Part shown: one piece after another, positions 1-12,668 of the stretch | Layout of the letters: each line of letters begins with the position of its first letter | Numbering within the stretch: the first letter of the stretch is position 1 | Assembly: GCA_037974665.1 (NCBI GenBank) | Contig: CM075764.1 | Coordinates: forward strand, 115,320,325 to 115,384,324 | Length of the DNA: 64,000 nt | From: Ehretia macrophylla | Taxonomy: Eukaryota > Streptophyta > Magnoliopsida > Boraginales > Ehretiaceae | Direction: 5' to 3' | Program-made: the position numbers and the translations under genes | The notes under the pieces: model-generated | The model's database searches: none | What the model saw: the letters and a program-made list of their open reading frames with translations, nothing else | Told to the model about the DNA's origin: nothing

Positions 1-1416
1 CCACAGGTTCCACAACAGCAACCTCAGAGACAACAAAACATTGAAGGAAAAGTTTCCATCCCATATGCTCCAGATCACAAGCAATTCTGGAACATTGATG
101 CCATTCCTCCTGATGACAGACTCAAATATCTTAAGAAAATGGATGCATGGATAAATGAATAATCTCTCTGAAATCCTACTCTTGAAATAAGAGATATCAT
201 TGACCGCCTTGTTGCTGCTTTTACAGGATCACTTCGCAGTTGGTGGACAAGAATGTTGTTAGAAGAAGAAAGACAGATCATCCTGACAGATGCAGATCCT
301 ATCCAGATATTTCTAAGATGTCTACGAAACATTTTCGTAGGACAAACAGCCCAAGAGATTGAAAAGGCAAAAAATAAGTTATTACTCAACAAATGGTGTG
401 ATGTTGCAAAACTTGGATATTGCTATCTCAGACAGGAAGCTCTGTATTTTCTCTTTGGAAAAAATACAGAAACCATCAAGAAGGCATTTGTCTTTAACAT
501 GCCACAGCCACTTCCTGAATTGCTCGAAACAGAGTTCAATTGAGCCAATATTGCAGATCTAAGACAGGTGAGTCTTGTTCACTTGTACCAAATGGCCAGA
601 AAGCTCATTTGAGATCAGTGCGAGTCCAAACGACTTGGCAAGCTCCTCAAGAGCAATGAGCAGAAAACAATGGATACTTTTTGCAGAAAAGATTTTCAAA
701 AAGTTTGGCTGTCATACTCACAGCTACTCTCCATGTTCGTGTCACAAATACAAGAAGCACTATCATAAAAGGTTTCTCAAGTCCAGAAAACCTTTCAAGA
801 AATTCAAATTTGTGAATAGAAGATCAAAACCCTCTTCTTCCACTAAGTGTTTTCTTTGTGGAAAGAAAGGACATTTTGCAAAGGATTGTTACCTCAAGAA
901 GTCCAAGAAGCTACCAGCCAAGCTTGTTCAATTCATTTCAACTCAAACTTTGATGACCAGCTATACACATGGACTTCCGAACCAGATCAAGCCGTCATTA
1001 ACCTTGATACAGCCTCATCCTCAAATCTTACCTCAGAATTCGAATCCTCTGATTCTGAACCAAACCTCTCAACAACCAAAATACAACAAACCACTGAACA
1101 ACCAATGCTCTTCACTTCCCAAGCTACTTTTACCCCAAGCCAGATATACAAACCCTACATAACACATCTCATAAATCCTTCAGGATATGTTCCTATCACT
1201 GTTACTGCACTTGTAGACACAGGTTCATGTATTTCCATGATGAAATCCAAGTGTCTTCCTCCTGAAATTTGGATTTCCTCCAGAGCAACCTTTACCACTA
1301 CGTCTGGTAGTGGATTTGCAAGTGAAACAAATTCCATGACCATACCCATACACTTATCCCCAGATGTCTCAGTTCGACACAACTTTTACCAGTATGATCA
1401 ATACTGTGAAGACATT
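1..1416 (+). pseudogene. EPRV copy A, capsid region, zinc knuckle and start of aspartic protease (broken)
   Basis: Part of a Caulimoviridae-type polyprotein, entering the window in mid-gene. Reading from base 1 it gives the capsid-like region, then a CCHC knuckle (CFLCGKKGHFAKDC, 848-889), an acidic Ser/Asp/Glu linker and the protease active site VDTGSC (DTG codons at 1216-1224). Such knuckles bind nucleic acid in pararetroviral capsid proteins, and the protease would process the polyprotein. The reading frame is destroyed. In-frame TAA and TGA lie near 160-171, TGA follows at 541 and about 610, and frameshifts occur near 695 and 945 (one A lost relative to copy I). The copy stops at 1416, where an Athila element has inserted, and resumes at 14367. 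Minus-strand copies B, E, G and H and plus-strand copy I carry the same region. Family assignment is firm. The capsid boundaries are inferred. Confidence 0.85.
1412..1416. repeat. Target-site duplication ACATT, left side of the Athila element
   Basis: ACATT at 1412-1416 recurs at 14367-14371. Joining the flanks restores the EPRV protease reading across the gap, as in undisturbed copies (for example H near 42000). Confidence 0.9.
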
Positions 1417-1904
1417 TGATGTGACTGTATTTGCAGCACTCAAACCATGGTATTTGTACTGCATTTGCATCTTAACTCTGGAATAAATGCAACATTTTGA
1501 TACTTTCAATGCAATGTAGAAAAATACTGAAAAGTGAAGAATCAGGCCAGAAATGATCCAAATTGCAAATCAAGAAGTAACAATGGGAAAGCATGAGAAG
1601 CGGTTGAAGAATGAAGCTCATAGAAAAGAAACTTGGCTGAAACTAGCACGAAATCGGACTCGGAACATTGACCTAGATGATCTCAAATAGTGACCCATGT
1701 CCGTTTTTGGCAAATAATATCAGTTTTTCGGGTAGAAACAGCATTCTGAGCACAACGCAGGACTATTGTCCTGCGCACAACATGATTTTAGCCAAATTCC
1801 ATCATTTGGAAGGTCAAAACAGTGAAAAATGTCCAAAAATACTGCGGTCAACAATCTGGTCAAAGTCAACAAACGAAAAAAAGTCAACTATTTCAGAATT
1901 TTGC

Positions 1905-1914
1905 CTATAAATAG
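1905..1914 (+). promoter_or_regulatory. TATA box of the Athila 5' LTR
   Basis: CTATAAATAG lies about 490 bp into the LTR. The same motif occurs at the matching place of the 3' LTR (13170-13179). Confidence 0.6.
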
Positions 1915-2043
1915 AGCTTCAACCTTTTGAGAATTCTTGAGTTAATTTTGGAGTATTATCAATATTTTTGATATAATTCCGAGTTAATTTTATTTAGTTT
2001 TAAATTTTAGTTTTAGTTAATTAAGTAGTAGTAGAATACCAGA

Positions 2044-2262
2044 GAAGTCCCGCCTAAGTAGCTCTTATTCGGTAAAATTTTGCCCGAATAGGTACTTTTA
2101 GGGGGAAGTTTGACCTAAGTTGTTATTATCCGGGGGAGGTTATGCTCGAATAGCTTTTAATAGGAAATATCTTATTCGGGGGAAACTCATCCCTAATAGT
2201 TTTTATTCGGGAGAAATTAGCTCCGCCCGAATAGCTATTTTGCGTCGAACCTCTGCTTAAAT
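2044..2262 (+). repeat. Imperfect tandem repeats inside the Athila 5' LTR
   Basis: Four to five degenerate units of roughly 40 bp. Each has TTATTCGGGGGA- or CGGGAGAA-like and CCCGAATAG-like segments, with ATTCGGG and CCCGAAT as complementary halves. The 3' LTR carries the same block at about 13305-13510, so the repeats predate this insertion. Confidence 0.65.
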
Positions 2263-2424
2263 TTCGGGAATCAGAAATAGGTGTTCGGCAATATGGGGGA
2301 GCGTTGCTTGACTATCTTGTATTTACATAACTTGTAGTCAGTTATGTCTGAGTAGATTGATATCTAGGGGTGAATATTGTAAGTGATAGTAGTTTAATAT
2401 ATAGTCTCGGATATAGGTTATTCA

Positions 2425-2690
2425 TAAAAAAATAAAATAAAATAAAAATAAAAATAAAAATAAAGAAATAAAGAAATAAAGAAAGCAAAAAAATAAAAAA
2501 AAATAAAAAAAAATAAAAAAATAAATAAAATAAATAAAAAAATTTTAAAAAAAAATTTAAAAAAAATTAAATTTTTTTTTAAATTAAATTTTTTTTTAAA
2601 TTAAAATTTTTTTTAAATTAAAATTTGCAAAAAAAAAAATAATAAAAAAAATAAAAATTTAAAAATTTTAAAGAATGGGAAATGAGTCAT
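2425..2690. repeat. A/T-rich low-complexity tract
   Basis: About 265 bp built of TAAAA/AAATA units followed by alternating A and T runs. It begins exactly where homology with the 3' LTR ends. It has no coding content. Confidence 0.9.
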
Positions 2691-2808
2691 TTTAATGATT
2701 CATGTGATCAATGAGCTTTTATCTATTACTACTTGTAAAGTATGTTAGTATTTTTAATCTTGTAATTTTATTTCGTATTTAAAGTTTATAAGTCGTTGTA
2801 TGCACAGG
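2691..2808. other. Unassigned AT-rich sequence between the truncated LTR and the solo LTR
   Basis: Not matched to either Athila LTR, to the EPRV or to the long LTRs. It may be a remnant of the Athila leader. I see nothing coding. Confidence 0.5.
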
Positions 2809-5393
2809 TGTAACACTCCGATCCCTCTCGAGACCGGGAGTTCTATCAATCAATCTAATCGCAACCCAATTCCAAACCCGGGCAAAATTATAGGGAAAGA
2901 CGGACGAAGTCTCCCCTGTTTCTAGGCAAAAAAACAAACTTGCGACAGCATATAAGTGGACCAATACCATGTCCAAACATTCAACCACCTCAAGGCCATC
3001 CGAGTCTCGGTTCTTAACAATTAAACACAACAAATATACATATTTCCAGGTACCCAAACTATTCTAACTCTTTTCCTTTAGACAATTACATATATGCAAT
3101 GAAGTTAAACTACACTAACTGAATACATAAACTAGCTTATCATTACACTTCAATAATCTAGTAAAACCTAAATTACATTCCTTTTAACATTAAATACATA
3201 CAACACATGAAACGTACATCTTTGCATCTTTGACAACTCAAGCCACATAGCACGCAAGACAACTCTTCAAGCATGATCTTTCACGTAACCACGAACTTTC
3301 CAGCTAACAAGGCATTTCCTGAAATGTGGTGGTGAGGAGTGAGTATACTCAACACGTATACTCAGTGAGGGCGAGACAGATATCGAGGTGGAGAGAAAGA
3401 AGGTCGAGCAATGCAGATAAGGCAGTTAAGCAATATAACTGACAAGTAAGCAATCACTATAAACAATCAATTCAATAAGCAATTAATAAAAGCATTAACA
3501 CAACCATTCAAAGCTATACCCCACCCTGAAGGTTATCGTTCACTCATACGAGCAATGTACCATTCCATTCGATGACTTTAATGATGACGCGCCGGCTCAC
3601 CTACCTTATAGCTTCCGTTAGAGTACTCCGGACATACTCTGTCAATTCTACGACCCAAAACTCCCTAGACGGCAACCCAAGTGAGAAAGGGAATAGGACA
3701 CGGAGCTAGCGCAACCAACACTGGCAACCCGAGGCTACCTAGAGAGGCACATCACTCACGCGCCTGACACTAATGCAATGCAATACAAGACATATAACGA
3801 TAATTGAGCAAGGCACTGAAGTGCAGGTTAGTAACAACATGCGATACAATAAGCATTTACAATCTATAAAGTAACAAGAACAACACTAACAAGCATTGTC
3901 AACAATTGATATACAATTCAATCATAACCAACTTTAGCAAGCATAACAAGAAATATTAAGCATTCTATAGGCATTACACTATGAAAACAAACAAAATCAC
4001 AAAATGACCCCAACTTTCAAAACGCTACTACTTTCAAACGAGCCACAAATTTTGGAAACCGACTTCACCAATCCTCCTAGGTCACCATAAGGCACGTCTA
4101 AAGACTGCGAAACCCTACTTTACCCTAGAATTCCAGCAAAGATCTGATTTCCCCTTTTGCTCGTTTGAACTACCGCTACCCTAACCAAACACCGAACCAA
4201 TGCCATAACCACACCAAAAGTGCTTCCATGGCCTCCCAAGACAATGCCATCACGCAAAACGAGAAAATGCTAAACTCAACCTAAACGACCCCAACTTGTA
4301 CCAAGGTATTTTTCCTCGTTTTTCCATTACACAATCCGAACAAATCATGCATTTAGGCACTCTAGCATATCTAGCATCTTTTCACATCAACAGAATGCAT
4401 AACGAAGCAATTTCTACGAAACGAGGATTTACTATTTATATTTTACTATTCAATTGGCATTTCAAGTTACAATTGCTATATTTAACCATAGAAAATGCTA
4501 AAAGTCTACAAATACATGTTCTACAACTGTCAAGGAATATTCTTTAAGCATCAAAACGATTAAAATAACAATCTACGGCTAAAACCCAAAAATTAAAGTT
4601 TAAACACAATTAATTCAAATGCGCAAATAACGATGAAACTCTCACCTTAGACGCTCCTAGAGGCTAGGAAAACCACGCTGGAAGCCTCGGAAACAACCCC
4701 GTGCAAGCCCTCGCGAAGATGTGAAGATTTGAAGTTGAAAATATATTTTTTTTTCTTTTCTCCTATGGTTTCGGCCATGGCCTTCTTTTTTTCTGATTTT
4801 TTTGCTCTTTTGTTTCCTATTTTATGCTTAAATAAAAGATGACAAAAGTTCAATGGTCAAAGCCTTGGTCAAACTAATTAAAATTTGGTCAAATAAGCTT
4901 ATTTTAGGCATTTTAAGGCTAAAACAACCAACACAATTCCAATTCTAGTTAATAACAACTAAAACACTAAAATTAAAACACTAAACGCTAGTTTTCACTA
5001 TTTGTTGAGGACTAGAAATCATTTCCTAACTATCGCTCTCGATATGCTATGCACAAAACGACAAAGAACGAATAACATTTAAACATCATGGAATGTAGGA
5101 AAAATAAATTTTTTGAAATGCATCATAGTTCAAACTTTACTCCGCCTCGGAGCTACTTTTCATTTAATTGAAAAATCAAGCATTAAGGTGCAAGAAAATA
5201 AAACCAGGTAACATAAATATGAAAAGTAGTTAATACTCCGTTAAAATATTTAACTCAAGTATTATTTAATTACTTCTAAAAGAAATATGAAAATAATGCT
5301 ACAAATGAATGTTTAACTAAAAATAAACACAAATTCAATGCTAATATTTAAGATGACACTTAATTAAATGCATGCTGGGTTCGGGTTATCACA
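2809..5393 (-). mobile_element. Solo LTR of a chromovirus-like (Tekay/Del-type) element
   Basis: Starts TGTAACACTCCG and ends GGGTTATCACA, the TG...CA form of an LTR. It has no internal protein domain. It belongs to the same family as 32340-34628: both carry an ATTCTATAGGCAT segment (3961 and 33432), then AATCCTCCTAGG and GGCACGTCTAAAGAC (4070-4106 and 33541-33576). It also shares the CTACGACCCA...GAGGGAAT layout with the paired LTRs of the chromovirus at 45676. The matching layout places it in minus orientation. Flanks ACAGG and ACGAG could be a target duplication decayed by two transitions. One LTR without internal sequence normally results from LTR-LTR recombination. Confidence 0.75.
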
Positions 5394-7190
5394 ACGAGCG
5401 TCGTTCTTTGGATCCAGAACTCGCTCCGTTTGATCCTGAGTTTGAGAAAAATTTGCATAGGAAGTTAAAATTCCCATTGGCGAATCAAGAAGTAAATATT
5501 CCGCATCTTTCTATAGCTCAGCCTGTTAATCAACCTATGAACCAACCAATGACTTTATGTCAACATTTTTCACCAGGTGATTTGACCCTGAATTTGTTAT
5601 AGCCCTACCAGCTCTTGGCAATATAAATTTTGAGCTCAAAACAGAGACTATTTCAATGCTTCATTCCTTCTATGGAAAAAGCAATGAAAATCCTCACGCT
5701 CACATCGTGTAATTCATTGAAGCATGCACAACGCTTCACATTCCTAATGTGAGCCGTGAAAATATTCACCTGCGTCTGTTTCCCTTTTCATTGAAAGATA
5801 AAGCCAAACAGTGGCTAAATCATCTAGACGCAAGAGTGATCACTTCCTGGGGAGAACTTATTCGGAAATTTTTACATAGGTTTTTCCCAATGGCTAAGAC
5901 TACTACTCTGTGAACAGACATCATGACATTCGCACAGTCAGACTTAGAGCCGTTTCATGAATCGTGGGAAAAGTTTAACGATCTTAAGAATCAGTGTCCT
6001 CATCATGGGTTTGATCGTCCCGAACTCTTGCATTATTTCTTCAAAGGTCTTACCCCTCATAATAAGATGATAGTTAATGTAATGAGCAATGGAGCTTTTT
6101 ATAACCTCACAGTGGACGAAGCTTGGAGAAGAATAGAAAATATTGCTGAAGACTCTCTCCAAAACACTGCCGATGACAGAGAGAGTAAGAGCACCCAAAA
6201 TCCCCAAAAGAGGGCATTGTTTGAAGTTAACTCTAGTTCTAATTCCCAATTGACTGACAAAGTGGATGCCCTAGCTCATTAACTAGAAAAATTCATCTCT
6301 TTAGGGTCTTCTTCTTCTTCAACTCCTCAGATCATGGAAGTTTGTACCGTATGTTCTGCAGTAGATCACTCTACTCTGGACTGTCCAATCGGTTCACAAT
6401 TTTCTGAATTCATGCAAGAACAAGTCTGTGCCGCCCAAGGATATACAAGGAATTACAATCCGTATTCTAACACGTATAATTCAGGCTGGCGAGACAATCC
6501 CGCATTTTCGTGGCGACAAGGGAATCAAGAGACTTAGTTTCCTCAACATTGAAATCAAAAAAGACAAGAAAACTATGAGCCTCATCAACAAGGTCAGCAA
6601 GGAAATGTTGACAATCGATTCCCTCAACAGCAATATCAGAGGCCACAAAATAATAACCCTCCTGGTTACTATCCGTTCAGAACACAATGGAACAATGTCC
6701 CAGCTCTTCCTCCTGAACAGTCATCATCTGATGACAAATTTGACAAACTTATGCAAATGTTCCAAGTTCAACAACAGTCTATTGCTAAACTTGAAGGACA
6801 AATCAGGGAGATGGCCCAAACTTTAAGTAAGAGAGACGAGGGTAAGCTTCCATCTCAAACCGTGGTAAATCCACGAGGACAGTGTAGTACTATCCAAACT
6901 GAGACAGTACAAGAATAGGCCAAGGCTGTAGTTACCCTTAGGAATGGGAAAACCATTGATAACCAGGTTAGAGTAAAGGTTAGGGATGTTACAGAAGAAA
7001 TTGAGGAATTAGAGGAATATGAGATTGAGGTTTTAAGCAAAGATGTTCAAGATTGCCGTAGGAATAAAAACCTAACAGTTGAGCCTATAGTTGAACCATC
7101 CTCACGAGCACCTTTTCCCACAGCTCTATCCCGTCCATAGCCAACTGATGATCCTAAACAACTCAAGGTCTTAGAGCATCTGAAAGATAT
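5394..7190 (+). pseudogene. gag: Athila gag remnant
   Basis: Codes in pieces for a Ty3/gypsy capsid protein that would form the virus-like particle. The start is missing because the solo LTR abuts it. An N-terminal segment rich in Pro/Asn/Gln (to 5582) is followed by the capsid core with LFPFSLKDKAKQWL and FHESWEKFNDL, a knuckle CTVCSAVDHSTLDC (C-x2-C-x4-H-x4-C, about 6343-6384), a Gln-rich stretch and an acidic tail near 7000. A base is lost near 5583. In-frame stops include TAA near 5710, TGA near 5911, TAA at 6280, and others beyond 6537. The longest open stretch is 5923-6282. It cannot give a full product. Confidence 0.82.
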
Positions 7191-7200
7191 TAAGATCAAT

Positions 7201-7800
7201 TTGCCATTAGTTGAGGTAATACAACAGATTCCAACCTATGCCAAATTTTTAAAGGATTTGTGTGTGAAAAAGAGACGGACCAACTCCATTCCTAAGAAGG
7301 TTCGTCTTACTGAAAAGGTTAGCAATATCTGCACTAAAGGACTGCCTCAGAAGTGCAGTGTCCCAGGAGCTTTCACCATTCCATGCTTAATTAATGACCA
7401 ACACATAGAAAGCGCCTTGTTAGACTTAGGATCTAGTGTTAACCTCATCCCTCACACAGTCTATCAAAGGTTAGGTCTTGGAGTGTTAACACCGACTAAT
7501 GTGACCCTCCAATTGGCAGATAGATCTGAGCAAAGACCTTGAGGTATTGTAGACGATGTGATCGTTAGAGTAGGATAATTCTTGTTCCCAGTGGACTTCA
7601 TTGTGTTAGATATGGACTTAGACCCTGATAACAAAAATACCACTCTTATTTTACTAGGCAGACCATTCCTAGCAATAGCTGATGCTGTTATCTATTGTAG
7701 GACGGATATGATAGAACTAACATTTGGGAACATGAGAACTAAGCTAAGGGTTGCTGATGCAGCCAACAAATTGAATCAAGATGAAAAAGAAGAATGCTTC
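7201..7800 (+). pseudogene. pol: Athila aspartic protease remnant
   Basis: A retropepsin-like domain that would cleave Gag-Pol. The active-site segment is ALLDLGSSVNLIP (about 7416-7454). D-L-G in place of D-T/S-G is usual in Athila proteins, so it is not by itself damage here. The C-terminal ILLGRPFLAIADA segment (about 7642-7680) is the conserved end of the fold. Two in-frame stops (7540 and about 7576) break the domain before the next open stretch (7582-8421). Confidence 0.82.
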
Positions 7801-9640
7801 CATGTTGATACCATTAACTCATGTATAGATGAGTTTGCCCAATCGATTCTAACTCCTAATCAAGAAATAGCTGAGTTAGAACGAATTTTGTATGAATGCG
7901 ACATTTCTCCTGAAATAGTTGCCTCCGCTTCCATTGTTATTGATCCAAATAAGGACGATCAAGTAACAACTCATTTCCCTGAAGTTTCAGACTATCCCAC
8001 AATTGAGTCCCTACCAGTTTTAGAACTCAAAACTTTGCCCCAGCATCTTAAATATGCCTACTTAGGACCTGATGATACTCTTCCAGTCATCATTGCCTCG
8101 GATTTGACTCTCGAGCATGAAGATAGACTGTTAAAGGTTCTAAGTACCCATAAACAGGCGATAGGTTGGACGATTTCGGACTTGAAAGGCATTGATCCCT
8201 CTATGTGTATGCATAAAATTCATCTCGAGGAAGGAGTTACTCCTTCTCGAGAATTTCAAAGAAGACTAAACCCAAAGATGGGTGATGTCGTCCACAAGGA
8301 GATCATTAAGTTGCTTAATACGGGTATTATTTACCCGATTTCTGAGAGTCCATGGGTAAGTCCAGTACAAGTTGTACCAAAGAAATCTAGGATTACTGTG
8401 GTTCCTAATGACAAAGGATAGCTAATTTCTACACGCACCACAATAGGGTGGCGTGTATGCATTGACTATAGAAAGCTCAATTCCAAAACAAGGAAATACC
8501 ACTTCCTTTTACCTTTCCTTGACCAAGTCCTAGATAGAATAGCCAGACAAGGCTACTACTGCTTTCTAGATGGGTATTCAAGATATAACCAAATCCTAGT
8601 CTTTCCTGAATATCAGGAAAAAACTACCTTCACATGCCCTTATGGGACCTTTGCGTTCTGACGTATGCCTTTCGGTCTTTATAATGCTCCTGCGACGTTT
8701 CAAAGATGTGTGATGTCTATCTTCTCAGACATGATCAAAAAGTTCCTAGAAGTCTTCATGGATGACTTCTCAGTATTTGGAGCTACCTTCAATGAGTGCC
8801 TCACACACCTTTCTCTAGTGCTAGAGCGTTGCGTTGAAACAAACTTGGTTCTAAGTTGGGAAAAAAGTTATTTCATGGTTGGACAAGGTATAGTTCTGGG
8901 TCATGTTGTTACATGGGATGGAATTCATGTGGACCTAGCCAAAGTCGAGCTAATAAAAAAGTTGCCCGCACCCAAGACTGTACGTGATATCCGATCATTC
9001 CTTGGTCACGCCGGTTTTTATCGACGGTTCGTCAAGGATTTTAGCCATATAGCCTGACCACTCTCTAGTCTTCTAGCAAATGATACTGAGTTCAAATTTG
9101 ATGACAAGTGCTCAGAAGCTTTTGAGTAACTTAAATCCTTACTATCCTATGTTCCTATCATCCAACCTCCTAACTACAGTCTCCCCTTTGAAATAATGTG
9201 CGATGCATCAGATTATGCAGTGGGAACTGTATTAGGACAGCGTGGGGATAAACTGCCTACTGTGATATACTATGCTAGCAAAATCTTGGACGATGCATAA
9301 AAGAACTATACAACCACTGAAAAGGAATTGTTGGCTATAGTGTTCTCATTGGACAAATTCAGATCTTACATCCTAGGATCCAAAGTAATAGTATACATGG
9401 ACCACGCAGCTTTGCGGTATTTACTAACCAAAAAGGATACAAAGCCCTGTCTAATCCGTTGGTTATTAATCCTTCAAGAGTTTGACCTTGAGATCAAGGA
9501 CAAGAAAGGAAACGAGAATTCTGTCGCCGATCATCTATCACGTCTTATACGTGATTCTCCTATTGACTATTTGCCTTTCAAAGACACGTTCCCTGATGAA
9601 CAACTTTTTGCCATCTCACATAAGACCCTATAGTATGCCC
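7801..9640 (+). pseudogene. pol: Athila reverse transcriptase and RNase H remnant
   Basis: Would copy element RNA into DNA and degrade the RNA strand. Visible RT blocks in order are the SPWVSPVQVVPKK region (about 8350), VCIDYRKLN (about 8456), LDGYSRYNQI, MPFGLYNAPATFQRC (8665 on), and catalytic FMDDFSVFG (about 8757). Then come GFYRRF and the RNase H segment with MCDAS (about 9198) and [12 protein letters not shown]. The frame stays the same from 7582 to 9633, but TAG at 8419, TGA at 8659, TGA at 9055, TAA at about 9127 and TAA at 9298 interrupt it. All motifs lie in the usual order, so this is point decay rather than rearrangement. Confidence 0.88.
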
Positions 9641-10927
9641 ACTTTGTCAATTATTTGGCTACCCAAGAGTTTCCAACTCACTGGGGTAAAAGAGAAAAGG
9701 AACGGTTCAGGGCACAAGTCAAGTACATACTGGGAAGATCCCTATCTTTTCAAGATTTGTGTCGATCAGGTCATTAGGAAATGTGTACCTGGGGAAGAAT
9801 TTGATAGCATACTCCAATTCTACCACTCTGAAGGATGTGGTGGACATTTTGGAGGAAAAAGGACGGCTGCCAAAGTCCTTCAAAGTAGGTTCTTTTGGCC
9901 CATTCTTTTCAAAGATGTCCAGCAAATGTGTAAAAATTGCCCACAATGTCAACAAGCTGGCTCTATCTCAAGAAGGGACATGATGCCCCTTACACCTATT
10001 CTCATTTGTGAAATATTCGATGTGTGGGGTATAGACTTCATGGGTCCCTTCCCTCCTTCCTCAGGCTATTCTTACATTCTTGTCGGTGTGGACTATGTGT
10101 CCAAATGGGTAAAAGCAATGGCAACGTGAACCAATGACCACAAAGTTGTGGTCAAGTTTATTAAAGAGAACATCTTTTCTCGATTCGGGGTGCCACGTGT
10201 ACTTATAAGTGACGGAGGACAGCATTTCCGTCACAGAACACTAGAAGCCTTATTGAGAAAATATTATGTCCACCATAAATTAGCAACACCTTACCATCCA
10301 CAAACAAGTGGGCAAGTGGAGGTATCGAATAGGGAGATTAAGTCAATTCTTCAGAAAACGGTTAGGCCCTATCGCAAAGATTGGTCAAGTCGTATGCATG
10401 ACGCATTATGGGCCTACCGTACTGCTTTCAAAACTCCCATCGGTATGTCCCTGTATAGATTAGTATATGGTAAAGCTTGCCATTTTCCTGTTGAATTAGA
10501 GCATAAAGCCTATTGGGCTATTAAGGCCCTAAACTTTGACTTACAATAGGCAGGTGAAGGTAGGAAGTTGGCGTTGAGTGAACTGGAAGAGCTTCATTTC
10601 GAAGCTTATGAGAATGCCAAACTCTATAAAGAGAGAATGAAGAAGATTCATGATAGATCTATTTTAAGAAAAACCTTCTCTCCTTCTGATAAAGTTTGGT
10701 TGTTTAACTCCAAATTGAAGTTCTTCCCAGGAAAGTTAAGAACAAGATGGGATGGTCCTTTTGAAGTGCTTAAAGTATATCCTTCTGGCGTTATCTTAAT
10801 TAAAAATCCCACGGATGGGCATGTCATCACAGTCAATAGACAAAGATTAAAACATGCATTCAATCCAAATATGGTTCCTCATGAAGTTGAATCTATAGAA
10901 CTTCAGAACCTTGCAGGTATTCCATAA
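9641..10927 (+). pseudogene. pol: Athila integrase remnant
   Basis: Would join element cDNA to chromosomal DNA. After a frame change near 9720 it shows the zinc-binding region (HSEGCGGHFGG with CKNCPQC, 9828-9955). The catalytic core follows: first Asp in GIDFMGPFP (about 10030), second Asp in LISDGGQHF (about 10204), Glu in [10 protein letters not shown] (about 10320). The C-terminal region has FPGKLRTRWDGPFEV, a GPF/Y-type motif. Stops at 10127 (TGA) and 10547 (TAG) split it into three open pieces: 9482-10129, 10148-10549 and 10568-10927. No chromodomain is present, as expected for Athila. Confidence 0.9.
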
Positions 10928-11508
10928 ATGAGATTCTGCCAAGCTAAAGGCATTACAACTCAGCACAACCGTTTGGCTGAAGACGTTAAACTTAGTGCTA
11001 AAATGCTTATGTGTGTTTATTTTCCTTTGTCTGTGTGATTTTATGATTCCCTTATTTCTCTGTATTTACTTTGTTTATGTATTTATAGATAACTCTTGAA
11101 CCCCAGAAAAGAGGTTAAATGGTCTGGGTAGTTAAATTATTTGCTTAATATATTAGTTATTTTCCGTGACCATATTTCTTTGTGATTTCTCCCCTATATA
11201 TATTTGTTTGACTATTTTTATTTTTAGTATAGCTAACTTTTATTTTTGCTGTGTTGATGATAATCTGTAAAATGCTGTGTCTACTAATATTTAACTGCAG
11301 AATGATACATCTTTTGGCAAAAGTTAGTAGAAAGGCTTTGACATCAACACAAAAATGCTTCACATCAGGTGATATCTTTCCTTACTACATTTCCTTTTAT
11401 ACCTGATCAACATGCGCTGTAGAGTAAGTAAACCATAGGTTTGGGGATGTAGCATTTGTCATTATATTCTTTCTTGCATATTACACTATCACTGTCTTAC
11501 ATTGTTAT

Positions 11509-11526
11509 TTGCTTGAGGACAAGCAA
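11509..11526 (+). repeat. Hairpin motif, first copy, in the Athila 3' region
   Basis: TTGCTTGAGGACAAGCAA is a 7-bp stem with an AGGA loop, followed by a GGTGTGGGGGTG purine-rich run. An identical 18-mer lies at 12647-12664. Confidence 0.75.
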
Positions 11527-12646
11527 AGTTTCGGTGTGGGGGTGCGTGTATTTCATGAAAATATTTTTCAAAATATGCAAGAAATACACTATTTGTATTC
11601 ATGAGAAAGAGTATTTGCTATCTTACTTATTTAAAGGAAGATGATTTAGATGATTTGAGAACTTTTATTGTTAGCTATGTATTGTGAAAAACTCTGAGGA
11701 AACTCCGTAACAAAAACTTTGGGGTATTGTATCCATGAGTAAACCTAACTGTTCTTCTTTTCTTCAATTGATAGCTATGTGATTATGAAAGGACTGAGAT
11801 AGGATTACCGTTTATTATAAGAACTTCTTGTGATTGAAACCTGAACCCTTATGCCATGTCTGTACAATATGTTATGTTATTTTGTCTGTATGTACACTCA
11901 GAAAAAAAAGAAAAAGAAAAAGAAAACAAAAAAAAAACAACAAAAAAAAAACAAAAAAAAAAATAGAAAAAGAAAAAAAGAGAGTTATACATACTTTTAC
12001 CGTTGAATAAAATTTTTGGTGTAAATATGTTGTAAATCTCTAAGCACCACTATCCTAGACATTGTAATTTGGGATATGCGCTATAGTGTAAGGTTTTGAG
12101 CCTAGATATCTTGGGTGATTAAGGCACGTAAGGGTCCCTTTGAAACCTAGCAACCTCAGTCATAATGGCGGGGGATTGTTGGCCTTAAAGCCCACTACAT
12201 GGGATATTCAGAAAGCAAAGGAAACTGAACACTATATAGCGATATTATTAGTTGTACTTTTATATTTCTGGCAAATGTTAAAGGGTTAAGGCATGATCAA
12301 GAGTTTGATTACAAATATAGGTAAGAATATCAATGTCCAATCTGTTTGCATAACTTAAAAGTTGAGAATTGTATGAACTTAATATGCTTAGTTTACTTCT
12401 AAATATGTACCCCGAAGTAATCAATAGTCGATTTCAAATAAGAGTACCTATTTGAGAAAAATTTGCAAAAGGTTCTCTTATCATGTTTATCATTAATTGC
12501 TGAATAGGTTTAAGATAGTAGATTGCATTTCTCATGATTTATTTTTGGAATATGTTTGACAAAAATTTAGGATAGATTTTTGCATCTATTTTTGACTTGT
12601 AAAAATTCTGCAAAAATAAACTTTCACATCTGTTTTAAAGACAGTC

Positions 12647-12664
12647 TTGCTTGAGGACAAGCAA
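12647..12664 (+). repeat. Hairpin motif, second copy, just before the polypurine tract
   Basis: Identical 18-mer to 11509-11526, again followed by a G-rich run. The spacing to the 3' LTR is 19 bp. Confidence 0.75.
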
Positions 12665-12668
12665 TGTT

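Larger units (their letters stand above)
1417..2424 (+). repeat. Truncated 5' LTR of the Athila element
   Basis: Aligns by eye with 12684 onward of the 3' LTR, beginning TGATGTGA. Similarity ends at about 2424 (right LTR about 13690). The last roughly 680 bp of the LTR, the primer binding site and the gag leader are missing, replaced by A/T-rich sequence and a solo LTR. Confidence 0.88.

Noticed and set aside
1677-1910. ORF in the Athila LTR (1677-1910) and its partner at 12935-13195
   Set aside because: Both lie upstream of the LTR TATA box and share only LTR homology. Lengths and frames diverge.
2425-2690. A/T tract as poly(A) tail of a LINE or SINE
   Set aside because: No retroposon body precedes it. 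The sequence upstream is the Athila LTR, and no target duplications fit.
4647-4853. Lys-rich ORF on the minus strand inside the solo LTR
   Set aside because: It comes from a T-rich run. The related LTR at 34200-34300 does not keep the frame.
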